A stretch of 64,000 nucleotides of DNA from Streptomyces sp. DG1A-41 (GCF_037055355.1 NZ_CP146350.1:3743001-3807000); one strand, 5' to 3'. Shown: positions 36,870 through 46,605, numbered from the stretch's first letter. The notes: generated by a model from the letters alone, not told the origin. Made by a program: numbers and translations.

Positions 36870-38920
36870 TCACGCGGCCACCGGCTGCGGCTTCTCCGCC
36901 GCCGGGGCGGTGTCCCCGCCGCGGGCCGTGGTGACGCCCGGGCCGGCTTGCGCAGGCCCTTGAGGACGACCACCAGGGCCGTGGTGACACAGACACCCGC
37001 GGCGATGGCGACCAGGTAGAGCAGCGGGCTGCCGATGAGCGGGACCACGAAGATGCCGCCGTGCGGGGCGCGCAGGGTGGCGCCGAAGGCCATCGACAGG
37101 GCGCCGGTGATCGCGCCGCCCGCCATCGAGGCCGGGATGACGCGCAGCGGGTCGGCCGCGGCGAACGGGATCGCGCCTTCGGAGATGAAGGAGGCGCCGA
37201 GCACCCAGGCGGCCTTGCCGTTCTCGCGCTCGGTCTGCGTGAAGAGCTTGCCGCGCACGGTCGTGGCGAGGGCCATCGCCAGCGGTGGGACCATGCCGGC
37301 CGCCATGACCGCCGCCATGATCTTCATCGCGGAGTCGCTGGGGCTGGACACCGCGATACCGGCGGTGGCGAAGGTGTAGGCGACCTTGTTGACGGGGCCG
37401 CCGAGGTCGAAGCACATCATCAGGCCGAGGAGGGCGCCGAGCAGGATGGCGTTGCTTCCGGACAGGCCGTTCAGCCAGTCGGTCATGCCCTTCTGCGCCT
37501 CGGCGATGGGCTTGCCGATGACGACGAACATCAGGAACCCGACGATCGCCGAGGAGATCAGCGGGATCACCACCACGGGCATGATGCCGCGCAGCGCGGC
37601 CGGGATGTTCACCTTCTGGATCGCCATCACCACGCCACCGGCGATCAGACCGGCCGCGAGACCGCCGAGGAAGCCCGCGTTGATGTTGAACGCGATCATG
37701 CCGCCGACGAACCCGGGGACGATACCGGGCCGGTCCGCCATGCCGTAGGCGATGTAGCCGGCCAGGACCGGGACGAGGAAGCCGAAGGCGACGCCGCCGA
37801 TCTGGAAGAGCAGAGCCGCCCAGCTGTCGGCCTGCGCCCACATGAAGTGGTCCATCACCGACGGGGCCTTGTCGACCTTGTAGCCGCCGATCGCGAAGCC
37901 GAGGGCGATCAGCAGACCTCCCGCCGCGACGAACGGCACCATGTAACTGACGCCGGACATCAGCCACTTGCGCAGCTTGGTGCCGTAGCCCTCGCCGGAG
38001 TCGCCCGAGCGCTCCACCGGAGAGGCCGGGGCGGAGCCGGAGGTGACCTCGCCGCGGGCGGCCTTCTCCCGGACCTCGGCGATGAGTTCCGCGGGACGGT
38101 TGATACCCGCCTTCACACCGACGTCGACGGTCGGCTTGCCGGCGAACCGCTCCTTCTCCCGTACGGGCACGTCGTGGGCGAAGATCACGGCGTCCGCCGC
38201 CGCGATGACCGCCGGGTCGAGCCGGGTGAAGCCGGCCGAGCCCTGGGGCTCGACGGTGACCTCGACGCCCGCCTCGCGGCCGGCGTTCTCCAGCGACTCG
38301 GCCGCCATGTAGGTGTGGGCGATGCCGGTGGGGCAGGAGGTGACGGCGACGATGCGGAACGGGCGCTCCTCCGCGTCAGCGGTGTCGTCGACGTTGTCGG
38401 TGACCGTGGCGGCGGCGGGAGAGGCCGCTCCCGCCGACGCCACGGGGTCTTCGGAGCCTGCCTCGGCGGGCTCGCCGGGCGCGTCGCCGCGGATCAGCGC
38501 CGCCGCGGCCGCCGCGTCGCCCACCGCGCGCAGGGCGTCGGTGAACTCCGTGTTCATCAGCTGCCGGGCCAGCGACGACAGGATCGTCAAGTGGGCGTCG
38601 TCGGCGCCGGCCGGCGCGGCGATCAGGAAGATCAGGTCGGCGGGGCCGTCCGCCGCGCCGAAGTCGATGCCGTCGACGCTGCGCCCGAAGGCGAGCGTCG
38701 GCTCGGTGACGTGCTCGCTGCGGCAGTGCGGGATGCCGATGCCGCCGTCGAGGCCGGTCGGCATCTGGGCCTCGCGGGCGGCCACGTCGGCGAGGAAGCC
38801 CTCCAGGTCGGTCACCCGGCCCAGGGCCACCATGCGCTCGGCGAGGGCACGCGCCGCCGCTTCCTTGGTGTCGGCGGACAGGTCGAGATCGACCAGGTCC
38901 GCGGTGATCATGTCGCTCAT
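36870..38920 (-). CDS. fruA: PTS fructose transporter subunit IIABC (C-terminal frameshift)
   Basis: A ~683-residue PTS permease that imports and phosphorylates fructose to fructose-1-phosphate. Order: EIIA (residues ~1-145, phospho-His in GGIGIPHCRSEH), EIIB (~195-290, phospho-Cys in VTSCPTGIAHTYMAAESL), EIIC with about ten helices from ~310 (YMVPFVAAGGLLIALGFAIG). A missing C near 36947 sends the frame past its stop. Restoring it gives KPAPGVTTARGGDTAPAAEK and a stop at 36870; without it the protein would gain ~70 unrelated residues. AAGGAG precedes the ATG. Third gene of deoR-fruK-fruA. Confidence 0.92.
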
Positions 38921-39065
38921 CGCGGGCTCCTTAGCGCGCGTATCGCCCGGTCAGTCGGATGGGCGGGGGAAGGGACGGGGATGCGGTGGGGGGTGACGGG
39001 GGTGGGAGCGGGGAGTAACGGGGAGACTCCCCGCTCCTGGACCGGTTCGGGCGGCTCGAGGTACG

Positions 39066-40013
39066 TCATGACACCGGCTCCTTCAGCATCCGGTCCGCCG
39101 GGACGTCCGCCGTGACCGTCACCGCGGCCGGGTCCAGGTCGCCGGGCTCGGGCATGACGCTGCCGGGCAGCTGGACGGCCGCCGCGCCATGGGCGACCGC
39201 GGAGGCGAGGGCCTCGGGGCCGCTGCCGCCGGCGATCAGGAAACCGGCGAGGGAGGAGTCGCCGGCGCCCACGTTGCTGCGTACGGCGTCCACGCGGGCG
39301 CTGCCGAACCAGGCGCCCTCGTCGGACACCAGCAGCTGCCCGTCGGCGCCGAGGCTGGCGAGCACGGCCCGGGCGCCCATCTCGCGCAGCTCCTCGGCCG
39401 CCTTCACGGCGTCGCCGACGGTGGCGAGGGGGCGACCGACGGCCTGCGCGAGCTCCTCGGCGTTGGGCTTGACCACGTCGGGCCGCTCGCGCAGGGCCGC
39501 CAGGAGGGCGGGACCGGAGGTGTCCAGGGCGATCCGGGCACCGGCGGCATGCGTGCGGGCGACCAGCTCGGCGTACCAGGAGGGGGCGAGGCCGCGCGGG
39601 AGACTGCCGCAGCAGGCGATCCAGGAGGCGTCGCGGGACTGCTGCCGCACGGTCTCCAGGAGCAGTTCCCGCTCGGCATCGGACAGTTCGGGGCCCGGCG
39701 CGTTGATCTTCGTCAGGACGCCGTCGGCTTCCGCGAGGGCGATGTTGGAGCGGGTGGCCCCGGCGACCGGGACCGGGGCGACCTCGATGCCCTGCGCGTC
39801 GAGCAGGTCGGCGACGAGCGCGCCCGGGGCACCGCCCAGGGGCAGGACCGCCACCGTGCGCTGCCCGGCGGCGGCGACCGCGCGGGAGACGTTCACACCC
39901 TTGCCGCCCGGGTCCATCCGCTCGCCGGTGGCGCGGATGACCTCGCCGCGGTCGAGGGACGGCACCTCGTAGGTGCGGTCCAGGGACGGGTTGGGGGTGA
40001 CGGTGAGGATCAT
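39066..40013 (-). CDS. fruK: 1-phosphofructokinase
   Basis: A 315-residue PfkB-family kinase turning fructose-1-phosphate into fructose-1,6-bisphosphate with ATP. N-terminal ILTVTPNPSLDRTYEV, sugar-site DPGGKGVNVSRA, and the PfkB C-terminal signature SNVGAGDSSLAGFL with catalytic Asp. The ATG overlaps the regulator's stop (ATGA at 40010-40013). fruA follows 145 bases downstream. It completes the fructose pathway started by the PTS. Confidence 0.96.
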   Translation of the reverse strand: MILTVTPNPSLDRTYEVPSLDRGEVIRATGERMDPGGKGVNVSRAVAAAGQRTVAVLPLGGAPGALVADLLDAQGIEVAPVPVAGATRSNIALAEADGVLTKINAPGPELSDAERELLLETVRQQSRDASWIACCGSLPRGLAPSWYAELVARTHAAGARIALDTSGPALLAALRERPDVVKPNAEELAQAVGRPLATVGDAVKAAEELREMGARAVLASLGADGQLLVSDEGAWFGSARVDAVRSNVGAGDSSLAGFLIAGGSGPEALASAVAHGAAAVQLPGSVMPEPGDLDPAAVTVTADVPADRMLKEPVS

Positions 40014-40771
40014 GCGCGCACTACTTCCGTGCCGCCGCGCTCGATGGCGACGGTGTCTTCGGGGCTCAGCCCGCTGTCGGTGATCAGCAGGTCCACGTCG
40101 CTCAGGTCGCCGAAGCGGGCGAAGTGCTCCTGGCCATGCTTGGAGGAGTCGGCGAGCAGCACCACGCGGCGGGCGGCGGCCACGGCCGCGCGCTTCACTG
40201 CGGCCTCGGCGAGGTCGGGGGTGGTCAGGCCGTGCTCGGCGGAGAAGCCGTTGGCGGCCACGAACAGCACGTCGGCGCGGATCTCGCCGTACGCGCGCAG
40301 CGCCCAGGCGTCCACGGCGGCGCGCGTACGGTGCCGTACGCGCCCCCCGATGAGGTGGAGCTGGATGCCGGGATGGTCGGCGAGGCGGGCCGCGATGGGC
40401 AGGCTGTGCGTGACGACGGTGAGCGACGCCTCCAGCGGGAGGACCGCGGCCATTTTGGCCACCGTCGTCCCGGCGTCGAGGATCATCGTGCCCTCGGTCG
40501 GCAGTTCCGCCAGGGCCGCCTTGGCGATGCGGTCCTTCTCGTCGGGGGCCGTCGTCTCGCGCTCGGCGAGGTCCGGCTCGAAGTCGAGGCGCCCGGCCGG
40601 GATGGCCCCACCGTGCACCCGGCGGACCAGTCCGGCGCGGTCGAGGGCCTTCAGGTCCCGGCGGATCGTCTCCGCCGTCACCTGGAACTCCTCGGCCAGC
40701 GACACGACATCCACTCGGCCGCCGTCACGGGCGAGCCGGAGGATCTCCTGCTGCCGCTCCGGTGCGTACAT
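40010..40771 (-). CDS. DeoR/GlpR-family repressor of the fru operon
   Basis: 253 residues. N-terminal DeoR helix-turn-helix VDVVSLAEEFQVTAETIRRD. The C-terminal sensor domain resembles ISOCOT-fold sugar-phosphate binders (DAGTTVAKMA, LVTPDLAEAAVKRA region). It heads the operon and its stop overlaps the fruK start. By family and context the inducer is probably fructose-1-phosphate. Confidence 0.93.
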   Translation of the reverse strand: MYAPERQQEILRLARDGGRVDVVSLAEEFQVTAETIRRDLKALDRAGLVRRVHGGAIPAGRLDFEPDLAERETTAPDEKDRIAKAALAELPTEGTMILDAGTTVAKMAAVLPLEASLTVVTHSLPIAARLADHPGIQLHLIGGRVRHRTRAAVDAWALRAYGEIRADVLFVAANGFSAEHGLTTPDLAEAAVKRAAVAAARRVVLLADSSKHGQEHFARFGDLSDVDLLITDSGLSPEDTVAIERGGTEVVRA

Positions 40772-40884
40772 GTCTGTTCGCCTCCGCCTCGTGCCCGAAC
40801 GTGTGGTTTCAGCGGGAGGCTACGCCGACATTTCCACGAAGTAAACAGGTTCGGACCCAATCGGGCATGATCAGAAACAGAAAT

Positions 40885-40910
40885 GGGCTCGGCACTCATG
40901 TGCCGAGCCC
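40885..40910. terminator. Hairpin terminator between fru and pix operons
   Basis: GGGCTCGGCAC-TCAT-GTGCCGAGCCC, perfect 11-bp arms. It lies 164 bases past the last gene of the pix operon. A second imperfect GC-rich hairpin (about 40986-41020) lies closer to the stop. The rest of 40772-41073 shows only the deoR promoter region. Confidence 0.75.
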
Positions 40911-41073
40911 GTCCTGCGACGATTGCCGGACGATGGTCAGGGGACCGACGCCGGGGGGCCGTGATGGTTGAGCGCGCGAGGGTGGGCCCCCTCGGCGGCG
41001 GGCCGGCGAGGGGCCGGGGGGCCGCCTCGGGAATCTCATCCTCAGCCGGATCAGTCGTCGGCCACGGCTGCCG

Positions 41074-41625
41074 TCATACCGCCACCACACGAAGAGCGGG
41101 GTGCTCCTCGGTGTTGAGGTACACCCGTTCCTTCTTGCCCTCCTGCTCCAGCTCAACCACCAGGCGGTACCGGTACAGTCCGGGCTTCGCGGTGCTCAGT
41201 ACGGTGCCGGCCCAGTAGTAGTAGACCGGGGTCATCGGGGAGCGCATGCGGTCCGGGCCGCCGTAGATCTTGAGTTCGGTGAGCAGCTTGTTCTCGGCGA
41301 CGTCCTCTTCGTCGCCCTTCTCGGTGTCCAGGACGACGATGTTGTTGATCTTGGGCATGGGTGGCCAGGTGCCGTCCAGCCGCTTTTCCATGTCGACGGG
41401 GCGGATGATCCAGTTCAGAACCTGGCCCTGCTTGCAGACGGTCTCCAGCTTGTGTGTGCCCTGACCCTCGCCTCCGATGCTGTTGTCCATCATGTACATC
41501 GCGTCGCGCAGGGCCCCCGTCGCGACGGCCTTCTCCATGTCGACGAGCGTGACGATGTTGAGCTGGACCGAGTTCAGCTGGCCGGGGTTCTGCTTCTGCT
41601 CCGCGGGGTTGAGCGTGGTGCTCAT
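41074..41625 (-). CDS. PixA/AidA-family protein 1
   Basis: 183 residues, ATG after GAAGGAGAAACG. Matches the PixA/AidA inclusion-body protein family: NIVTLVDMEKAVATGALRDA, then MYMMDNSIGGEGQGTHKLET, then GQVLNWIIRPVDME, and a C-terminal strand block YYYWAGTVLSTAKPGLYRYR. No signal peptide or membrane helix. Rich in Met near the N terminus, as is PixA of Xenorhabdus. A ~20-residue acidic segment (DTEKGDEEDVAENK) is inserted before the second sheet. Last gene of the operon, 47 bases after its neighbour. Function in Streptomyces is unknown. Confidence 0.75.
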   Translation of the reverse strand: MSTTLNPAEQKQNPGQLNSVQLNIVTLVDMEKAVATGALRDAMYMMDNSIGGEGQGTHKLETVCKQGQVLNWIIRPVDMEKRLDGTWPPMPKINNIVVLDTEKGDEEDVAENKLLTELKIYGGPDRMRSPMTPVYYYWAGTVLSTAKPGLYRYRLVVELEQEGKKERVYLNTEEHPALRVVAV

Positions 41626-41672
41626 CAGCGTTTCTCCTTCGGATGCACCGTTGAACGGGCCGCGCGGCCTGG

Positions 41673-42104
41673 CTAACCGACCAGGGCGGGCGAGAGGGCG
41701 GTGGTGATGGGGTCGTTCCTCGTCCCCACCTGGAAGCTGATCCGGTAGGGGACGGCACCGTCGATGTCCTTCTTCACCGTGCCCGTCCAGTAGGCGACGT
41801 CGGTGTTCGGATACACCTTGCGCTCCGGTTCGCAGACGGTCTTGTCGATGTCGATTCCGTGGATCGCGACGTGTGCCTCGCACTCCAGGGCGATCGTGGT
41901 CCACAGCAGATGGTCCCCGCGCTTGACCTTGGTCTTCAGCTCCTGCGTGCCGAAGCCCGTCGAGCCGCCGGACTTGTTGGTGTCGTACAAATAGACCTCA
42001 CCGCTGGTGCTGTCGCTCGCCAGTACGCCAACGGCGTCCACCACAGCCGTGATGGTGATCGGTCGTGAGGTCGTCGTCTGCTTCTGCTTGGTGGACGTGG
42101 TCAT
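41673..42104 (-). CDS. PixA/AidA-family protein 2
   Basis: 143 residues, ATG after GAGGAGCAGCAG. Diverged member of the same family: ITITAVVDAVGVLASDSTSG, then VYLYDTNKSGGSTGFGTQEL, then RGDHLLWTTIALECEAHVAI, and DVAYWTGTVKKDIDGAVPYR. The N-terminal Lys/Thr/Gln tail (TKQKQTTTSRP) is likely flexible. No transport signal. Ten bases after member 3. Confidence 0.72.
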   Translation of the reverse strand: MTTSTKQKQTTTSRPITITAVVDAVGVLASDSTSGEVYLYDTNKSGGSTGFGTQELKTKVKRGDHLLWTTIALECEAHVAIHGIDIDKTVCEPERKVYPNTDVAYWTGTVKKDIDGAVPYRISFQVGTRNDPITTALSPALVG

Positions 42105-42114
42105 CTGCTGCTCC

Positions 42115-42963
42115 TCAGTGTTGGGATGCTGTGGGTTCTGTCGTTGCCGCGGGTGCCGCGGGTGCCGCGGGTGCGGTGCTGGGTTGGGACGGCAGGGAGG
42201 GGATGGGGAGATAGCCCATGCCCGCCTTGGTGAAGGCGTTGCGCTTGGGCTCGGTGGTGATCTTCAGGCTGGATCGGCACGTGAAGTTCACCGGCTCCCA
42301 GAGGATTTCGCCGTCGCGCTGCACCAGGTCGTGAAGCTGGATCCGCATCTCGTACGTGTAGGTGCCGGGCCGGGAGGTATCGACGGAGGCCGCCCAGTAC
42401 CAGCCGCCGGTCACCAGGTCCGGGGAGCCGTACTCGGCGGGATAGATGACCTTCTCGTCGACGGCCTGGCCGAAGACGTCGGTGATGGTCGGCGGCGGGT
42501 AGCTGTGCGCCTCGCTGCCCACTTCGGTGACGACGTGTCCGGTGACATCCAGCACCTTCTGGCCCCGGCTGCCGCGCCCGTGGGCATTGGCCCGCTTACC
42601 GAGCGCCTTGCGGAGGCGCTCCAACTCGGCGGCTTCAGGGGCGCTGGAGCCGTTGGCGATGGATTCCAGTTCGGTCAGCACCTCCTCGTCGCTGCACTGG
42701 GAGCGCTCGGCCACGTAGCCGCGTGGCACGCTCGGAGGGAGGGAACCGAGGCTGTACGGCAGCCAGTTGAGGACCTGCTCCGCCGCCTGCGAGCCGTCCC
42801 GCCAGTAGGAGCCGTGAATCGCGGTGACCAGGTTCTCGGTGCCCTGGTTCCGGGAACCGTACAGTTTCGCGTTGTCGAACCAGTAGGTGTTGCCGCTCAG
42901 TGTCCGCTCCGCCAGCGCGTTGGCGGTGTCCACGAGCACGATGATGCCTAGCTGCTGAGGCAT
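42115..42963 (-). CDS. PixA/AidA-family protein 3 with helical insertion
   Basis: 282 residues, about twice the family length. The start keeps the family pattern (LGIIVLVDTANALAERTLSG, YWFDNAKLYGSRNQGTENL). A helical, Glu/Arg-rich insertion follows at residues ~85-150 (EEVLTELESIANGSSAPEAA, ELERLRKALGKRANAHG). The second half returns to the fold (YWAASVDTSRPGTYTYEMRI). The tail is Pro/Ala-rich (APAAPAAPAATTEP), coded by a tandem 9-base repeat. ATG after GGAGAAAGG. Neighbour genes are its paralogs. Confidence 0.72.
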   Translation of the reverse strand: MPQQLGIIVLVDTANALAERTLSGNTYWFDNAKLYGSRNQGTENLVTAIHGSYWRDGSQAAEQVLNWLPYSLGSLPPSVPRGYVAERSQCSDEEVLTELESIANGSSAPEAAELERLRKALGKRANAHGRGSRGQKVLDVTGHVVTEVGSEAHSYPPPTITDVFGQAVDEKVIYPAEYGSPDLVTGGWYWAASVDTSRPGTYTYEMRIQLHDLVQRDGEILWEPVNFTCRSSLKITTEPKRNAFTKAGMGYLPIPSLPSQPSTAPAAPAAPAATTEPTASQH

Positions 42964-42991
42964 GAACCTGCCTTTCTCCTCGAGTGGTCGG

Positions 42992-43420
42992 TCACGCGCA
43001 CATCAATGCGGGCGAATCGATGAACATGACGCTGTTCTTGCCCTCGTACATCTGGAGTTCCAGGCGGTACTTGTAGGGCACGCCGATGCCCATGGAGGGC
43101 GGAACGATCCCGGCCCAGACGTCGAGGTCGAGCTTTTCTCCTTCCTCGGACCAGTCGGACGGCCGGTACCCGACGTGCCCGTTCGGCGAGTCGAGGAAGG
43201 TGATGCTCTTGATCTCCACCGGTGTCTGGAGGTCGACAGCGAGGGCCTGCCACTGCACGATCTGCCCCGGCCGTACGACGGTGCACAGGTCCGGAGTTCC
43301 CTGGCCCGCGCTGTGGAAGGAACCGTCGTCGATGAGCGACAGATTCCCGTTGTGCAGGGTGCGGTCGGATAGTGCCCCGATACTGTCCACCAGGGCGATG
43401 ATGTTGACTTGCGATTTCAT
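42992..43420 (-). CDS. PixA/AidA-family protein 4
   Basis: 142 residues, ATG after AGGAGTGTGAA. Closest to the compact family form: VNIIALVDSIGALSDRTLHN, DDGSFHSAGQGTPDLCTVVR, PGQIVQWQALAVDLQTPVEI and YKYRLELQMYEGKNSVMFID. First of the four paralogs in transcription order, 43 bases after the ligase-like gene. Soluble, without a signal. Function unknown; the family founder forms crystalline inclusion bodies. Confidence 0.75.
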   Translation of the reverse strand: MKSQVNIIALVDSIGALSDRTLHNGNLSLIDDGSFHSAGQGTPDLCTVVRPGQIVQWQALAVDLQTPVEIKSITFLDSPNGHVGYRPSDWSEEGEKLDLDVWAGIVPPSMGIGVPYKYRLELQMYEGKNSVMFIDSPALMCA

Positions 43421-43463
43421 TTCACACTCCTGTTCTGACAGGCATTCAGCTTTTTACCCAGGG

Positions 43464-45035
43464 CTATTGCCCACGGTCGCGGACCAGAGGCACCTTTCCC
43501 ACGTCGGTACGTTCGATCTCGGATGCCCCCTTAAACACGAACTGCAGACGGAAGTCGTATCCGGTCTTCTCGATGGACTCCGGATTCGCCTCGCCTTCGT
43601 TGAACAGGGACAGGGCCTGGGGCAGCGCGTTCAGGAAGACGCGCCGCAGGCCGTACGGACCGAGCGCGGTGTCCATGTGGTACGTCACGGCCTGCGGGTC
43701 GTCGACGGACACGAGAAGCGTGAGGATCTTCGCCTCGCGGTGATTGACGAACTGGATCTCGTGCGCCACGGCGTCGAGGTCCACGGCACCGGCCGCCCGC
43801 AGGTCCTCGCCCAGCGCTGTCAGGGCCCGTGGGGCCAAGTACTGGCTGTCGTTCAGGTGCAGCACGTCGCCGGTGCGGCCGGCGAACTCGAACTGCTGCG
43901 CCTTCAGCCCCGGGCCGTCCCGCCGCGGCCTGCGGATCATCCGGTCGCCCAGTTTGAGCCGCAGCAGCGGAGCCTCGTGGGCGTGCAGCCGCGTGACGAC
44001 CAGCTCGCCCTCGGCGCCCTCGGCGACCCAGCGCCCTTGTTCGTCGACGATCTCCACCAGGTGCAGGCCGGGCACGGCGGACAGTTCGGCTGCGGCGGGG
44101 TCCAGCTGGAGCCCGATGGTCTCCGCCTGGGTGGCCGCGAAGTAACTGAGGACTTCGACGTTCGGGTAGACGGCCCGCAGGTCGGCGCGCTTGCGCTGCG
44201 GCAGCACCCCACTGCCGTACAGGGCGAGACGGAAACTCTCCCGCGCCGCCTGGTTCATGCCCGCGCCGAGATCGCTGAGAATGGCGACACCGGCGGTGAT
44301 CCCCATCAGGGCCTTGGGCCCCGGGTAGGAGAACATGTGCTCCAGCACCGGCGCGGTGACGGGCCCCGCGCCGACGTAGTTGACGCCGGGCACGTTCTGC
44401 AGCACCCCGCCGACCATGGTGCCGCTGCTCCACATCTGGTAGTCGGCCAGCGTGGTGTACAGCCACTTCGGTCCGGCACCGGTGAGCCGGGGAGTGAGCT
44501 GGTACGTGCCCATGAACTGACCGGCGACCTGGTACGTGTCCCACAGCTCCCGTAGCGAGTACACCGTCTCCAGCGGGCACCCGCTGGAGGTGCCGCCGCT
44601 CGCCACGATCTCGAAGCCGCCATGGTCGAGCGGCACGACCATGCCCTCTCGGCCGCCCATGAAGAAGTCGCGCTGGACATCCTTGTCCGCGAGCGGAATC
44701 GCCTGCCATTCCTCGAAACTTTGCGGCGCTCCCGTGATTCCGGCGCCGTGCAGCCTGCTGCGCCAGAGCGGATTGAGCTGGACGGTGTGGACCATTTGCT
44801 GAAGCCGACGCAGGACCAGGGCGTCCTGCACCTCGTGTGCTAGTTCGCTGTACGGCGTCCCGAGGACGCGCGCACACTCCCGCATTTTGCTCGCGAAGGG
44901 TGGGAGGTTCGCCACGAGGGCGACGGATTCGGGTTTCCATTCCCAGTCCGGGATGAGCCAGTTGATCAATTCAGCCGGGTTCTCCGGGTTCCCGGGAGCC
45001 GTGACGGTCTGCGGGACGGCGGTCGTGGTCATCAT
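43464..45035 (-). CDS. PaaK-like (phenylacetate-CoA ligase family) adenylating enzyme
   Basis: 523 residues. Middle and C-terminal parts match the PaaK branch of ANL adenylating enzymes: phosphate loop IVASGGTSSGCPLETVY, an AATQAETIG region where AMP is held, GELVVTRLHAHEAPLLRLKL and GDR, then FAGRTGDVL. The N-terminal ~90 residues are less typical. Such enzymes activate carboxylates as acyl-AMP and pass them to CoA or an amine. The first ATG overlaps the decarboxylase stop (ATGA at 45032-45035), so it is coupled. No carrier protein is present, so an acyl-CoA or amide product is more likely than NRPS loading. Substrate unknown. Confidence 0.8.
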   Translation of the reverse strand: MMTTTAVPQTVTAPGNPENPAELINWLIPDWEWKPESVALVANLPPFASKMRECARVLGTPYSELAHEVQDALVLRRLQQMVHTVQLNPLWRSRLHGAGITGAPQSFEEWQAIPLADKDVQRDFFMGGREGMVVPLDHGGFEIVASGGTSSGCPLETVYSLRELWDTYQVAGQFMGTYQLTPRLTGAGPKWLYTTLADYQMWSSGTMVGGVLQNVPGVNYVGAGPVTAPVLEHMFSYPGPKALMGITAGVAILSDLGAGMNQAARESFRLALYGSGVLPQRKRADLRAVYPNVEVLSYFAATQAETIGLQLDPAAAELSAVPGLHLVEIVDEQGRWVAEGAEGELVVTRLHAHEAPLLRLKLGDRMIRRPRRDGPGLKAQQFEFAGRTGDVLHLNDSQYLAPRALTALGEDLRAAGAVDLDAVAHEIQFVNHREAKILTLLVSVDDPQAVTYHMDTALGPYGLRRVFLNALPQALSLFNEGEANPESIEKTGYDFRLQFVFKGASEIERTDVGKVPLVRDRGQ

Positions 45036-46605
45036 TCATTTCCTGTTCGTTGGTGCGGCGTCCGTTCGGCGCCGAGCAGTTCCTGCCCGGTACGGCGGAT
45101 CTCGTCGAGCAGCATGCGGAAATGCGCGGTGGTGATCTGGTGGTTCATCATGACGACGCGCAAGGCGGCGACATCGTCCACGTCGACCTTGGAGACGAAG
45201 AAGGTGCCACGCTGTTTGACACGGTCCCGGATCTCCACCTGGAACCGGTGCAGGTCCTTCTCGTCCAGTTCGGCCGGATGATGGCGAAAGCAGAGGATGT
45301 TGGCTTCGGGGGCATGGAGCGTACGGAAATCCGGCTCGCCCTCGAGAATGCGGTGGGCTTCCTGGGTCAGTCGACACAGATAGTCGGTCTTCTGCGCGAA
45401 GAGGGCCGGGCCGAACACTGCCCAGAGGGTCCAGAGCGTCATGATCATCGGGCGCTTGGTGCACTCGAAGTTCTTGTCGCCGCTGTCGAGTTCGGTGTAG
45501 ATGTCGGGTTTCTCGTCGAACACGTAGCTCGCCTTCTGGCGGAACGCGCCGAGGCTGTGCTGCCGGTCCCGGTAGAAGAGCATGGTGCACGGGGCGGGCA
45601 CGTACATCATCTTGTGCGCGTCCCAGGTCAGGGAGTCGGCCAGCTCGATTCCGCGCAGCCGGTCCCGAAGCCGGTCCGACACCAGCAGGCTCGCCCCGTG
45701 CGCCCCGTCCACATGCAGCCACAGGTTCCGCTCCCGGGCGAGAGCGGCGAGTTCGTCGAGCGGGTCGAAGGCGCCGACGGTCGTGGTACCCGCGGAGGCC
45801 ACCAGACAGAACACCTTGAGCTGCCGTGCCTCGGCCTCGTCGAGAGTGGCTCGGGCGCCCTCCACGCAGATCTGACGCCGGGCGTTGAGCGGCAGCCGGA
45901 CGATCTGCCCGGCGCCGATGCCCATCACCCCGGCCGCCCGCTCCACGCTGTAGTGCACCTCCGCACCGACTGCGATCGCGGGCCGGCCCCGGCACCCTGC
46001 GCCGCGGCTCCCCTGGCCCAGTACGAGGGGAAGTGCTGGTTGCGTGCCGCGAGCAGGGCGGTGAGGTTGGCCAGTGACCCGCCCGAGGTGGTCACCATGC
46101 CGAAGGTGCCGGGTTCCCAGCCGATGAAGCGGTTCAGCTCCTCGGCCATGATCCGCTCCGCGACGTTGGGCAGCTGGCCGGCCTCGTAGAAGGAGGAAGG
46201 CTGGTTGACGACCGAGCTGACCAGGTCGACGATCGCGGCGAGGGGCACGACCCCGGAGAACTGGCGTCCCATGTACCCCGGCGAGTGCACCGGGAGGCCG
46301 GTTCTGATGTACAGGTCGAGGATGGCGCCGAGCCGCTTCGCGTCGAACTTCGCGACGTGCCGGGACTCGGTCGTCATCAGTGCACGAGCGGCCCGCAGGA
46401 GCACGGCCGGGTCGGTGAGGTTCAGCCCGCGCACGGAGTGGTCGGCCAGATGCTCTTCCAGCAGGGCGAGGGCGGTTTCGGAACTTTCGCGGAACAGTCG
46501 CGGATCGAATGTCGCGACGAAGTCACCGTCCGGGCACGGCGGCAACGGTGGGGCCACGTCCGCTGTGGCCAGAGGGACGGGCGGGGGATACCGGGAATCC
46601 GTCAA
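45032..46605 (-). pseudogene. PLP-dependent group II decarboxylase (one frameshift)
   Basis: About 524 residues once repaired. TTG start (LTDSRYPPPVP) with GGAG upstream. Group II amino-acid decarboxylase fold: TTSGGSLANLTALLAARNQH, VASAGTTTVGAFDPLDELAA, LHVDGAHGAS with the PLP-pairing Asp, and LTWDAHKMMYVPAP with the PLP lysine. Nearest groups are diaminobutyrate, glutamate or aromatic amino-acid decarboxylases. One C is missing near 45984: GAGP should continue AIAVGAEVHYSVERA. The rest is intact, so a sequencing error is plausible. It heads the pix operon and likely supplies an amine. Confidence 0.82.

Noticed and set aside
37061..39115. 684-codon open frame opposite fruA
   Set aside because: Same artefact: low-complexity Gly/Arg/Asp/His text antisense to an intact PTS gene.
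41074..43420. Phage-tail or contractile injection genes
   Set aside because: No sheath, baseplate, tape-measure or AAA+ gene nearby; the motifs fit the PixA/AidA family.
43464..45035. NRPS loading module
   Set aside because: No carrier or condensation domain in or near the gene; the sequence is PaaK-like.
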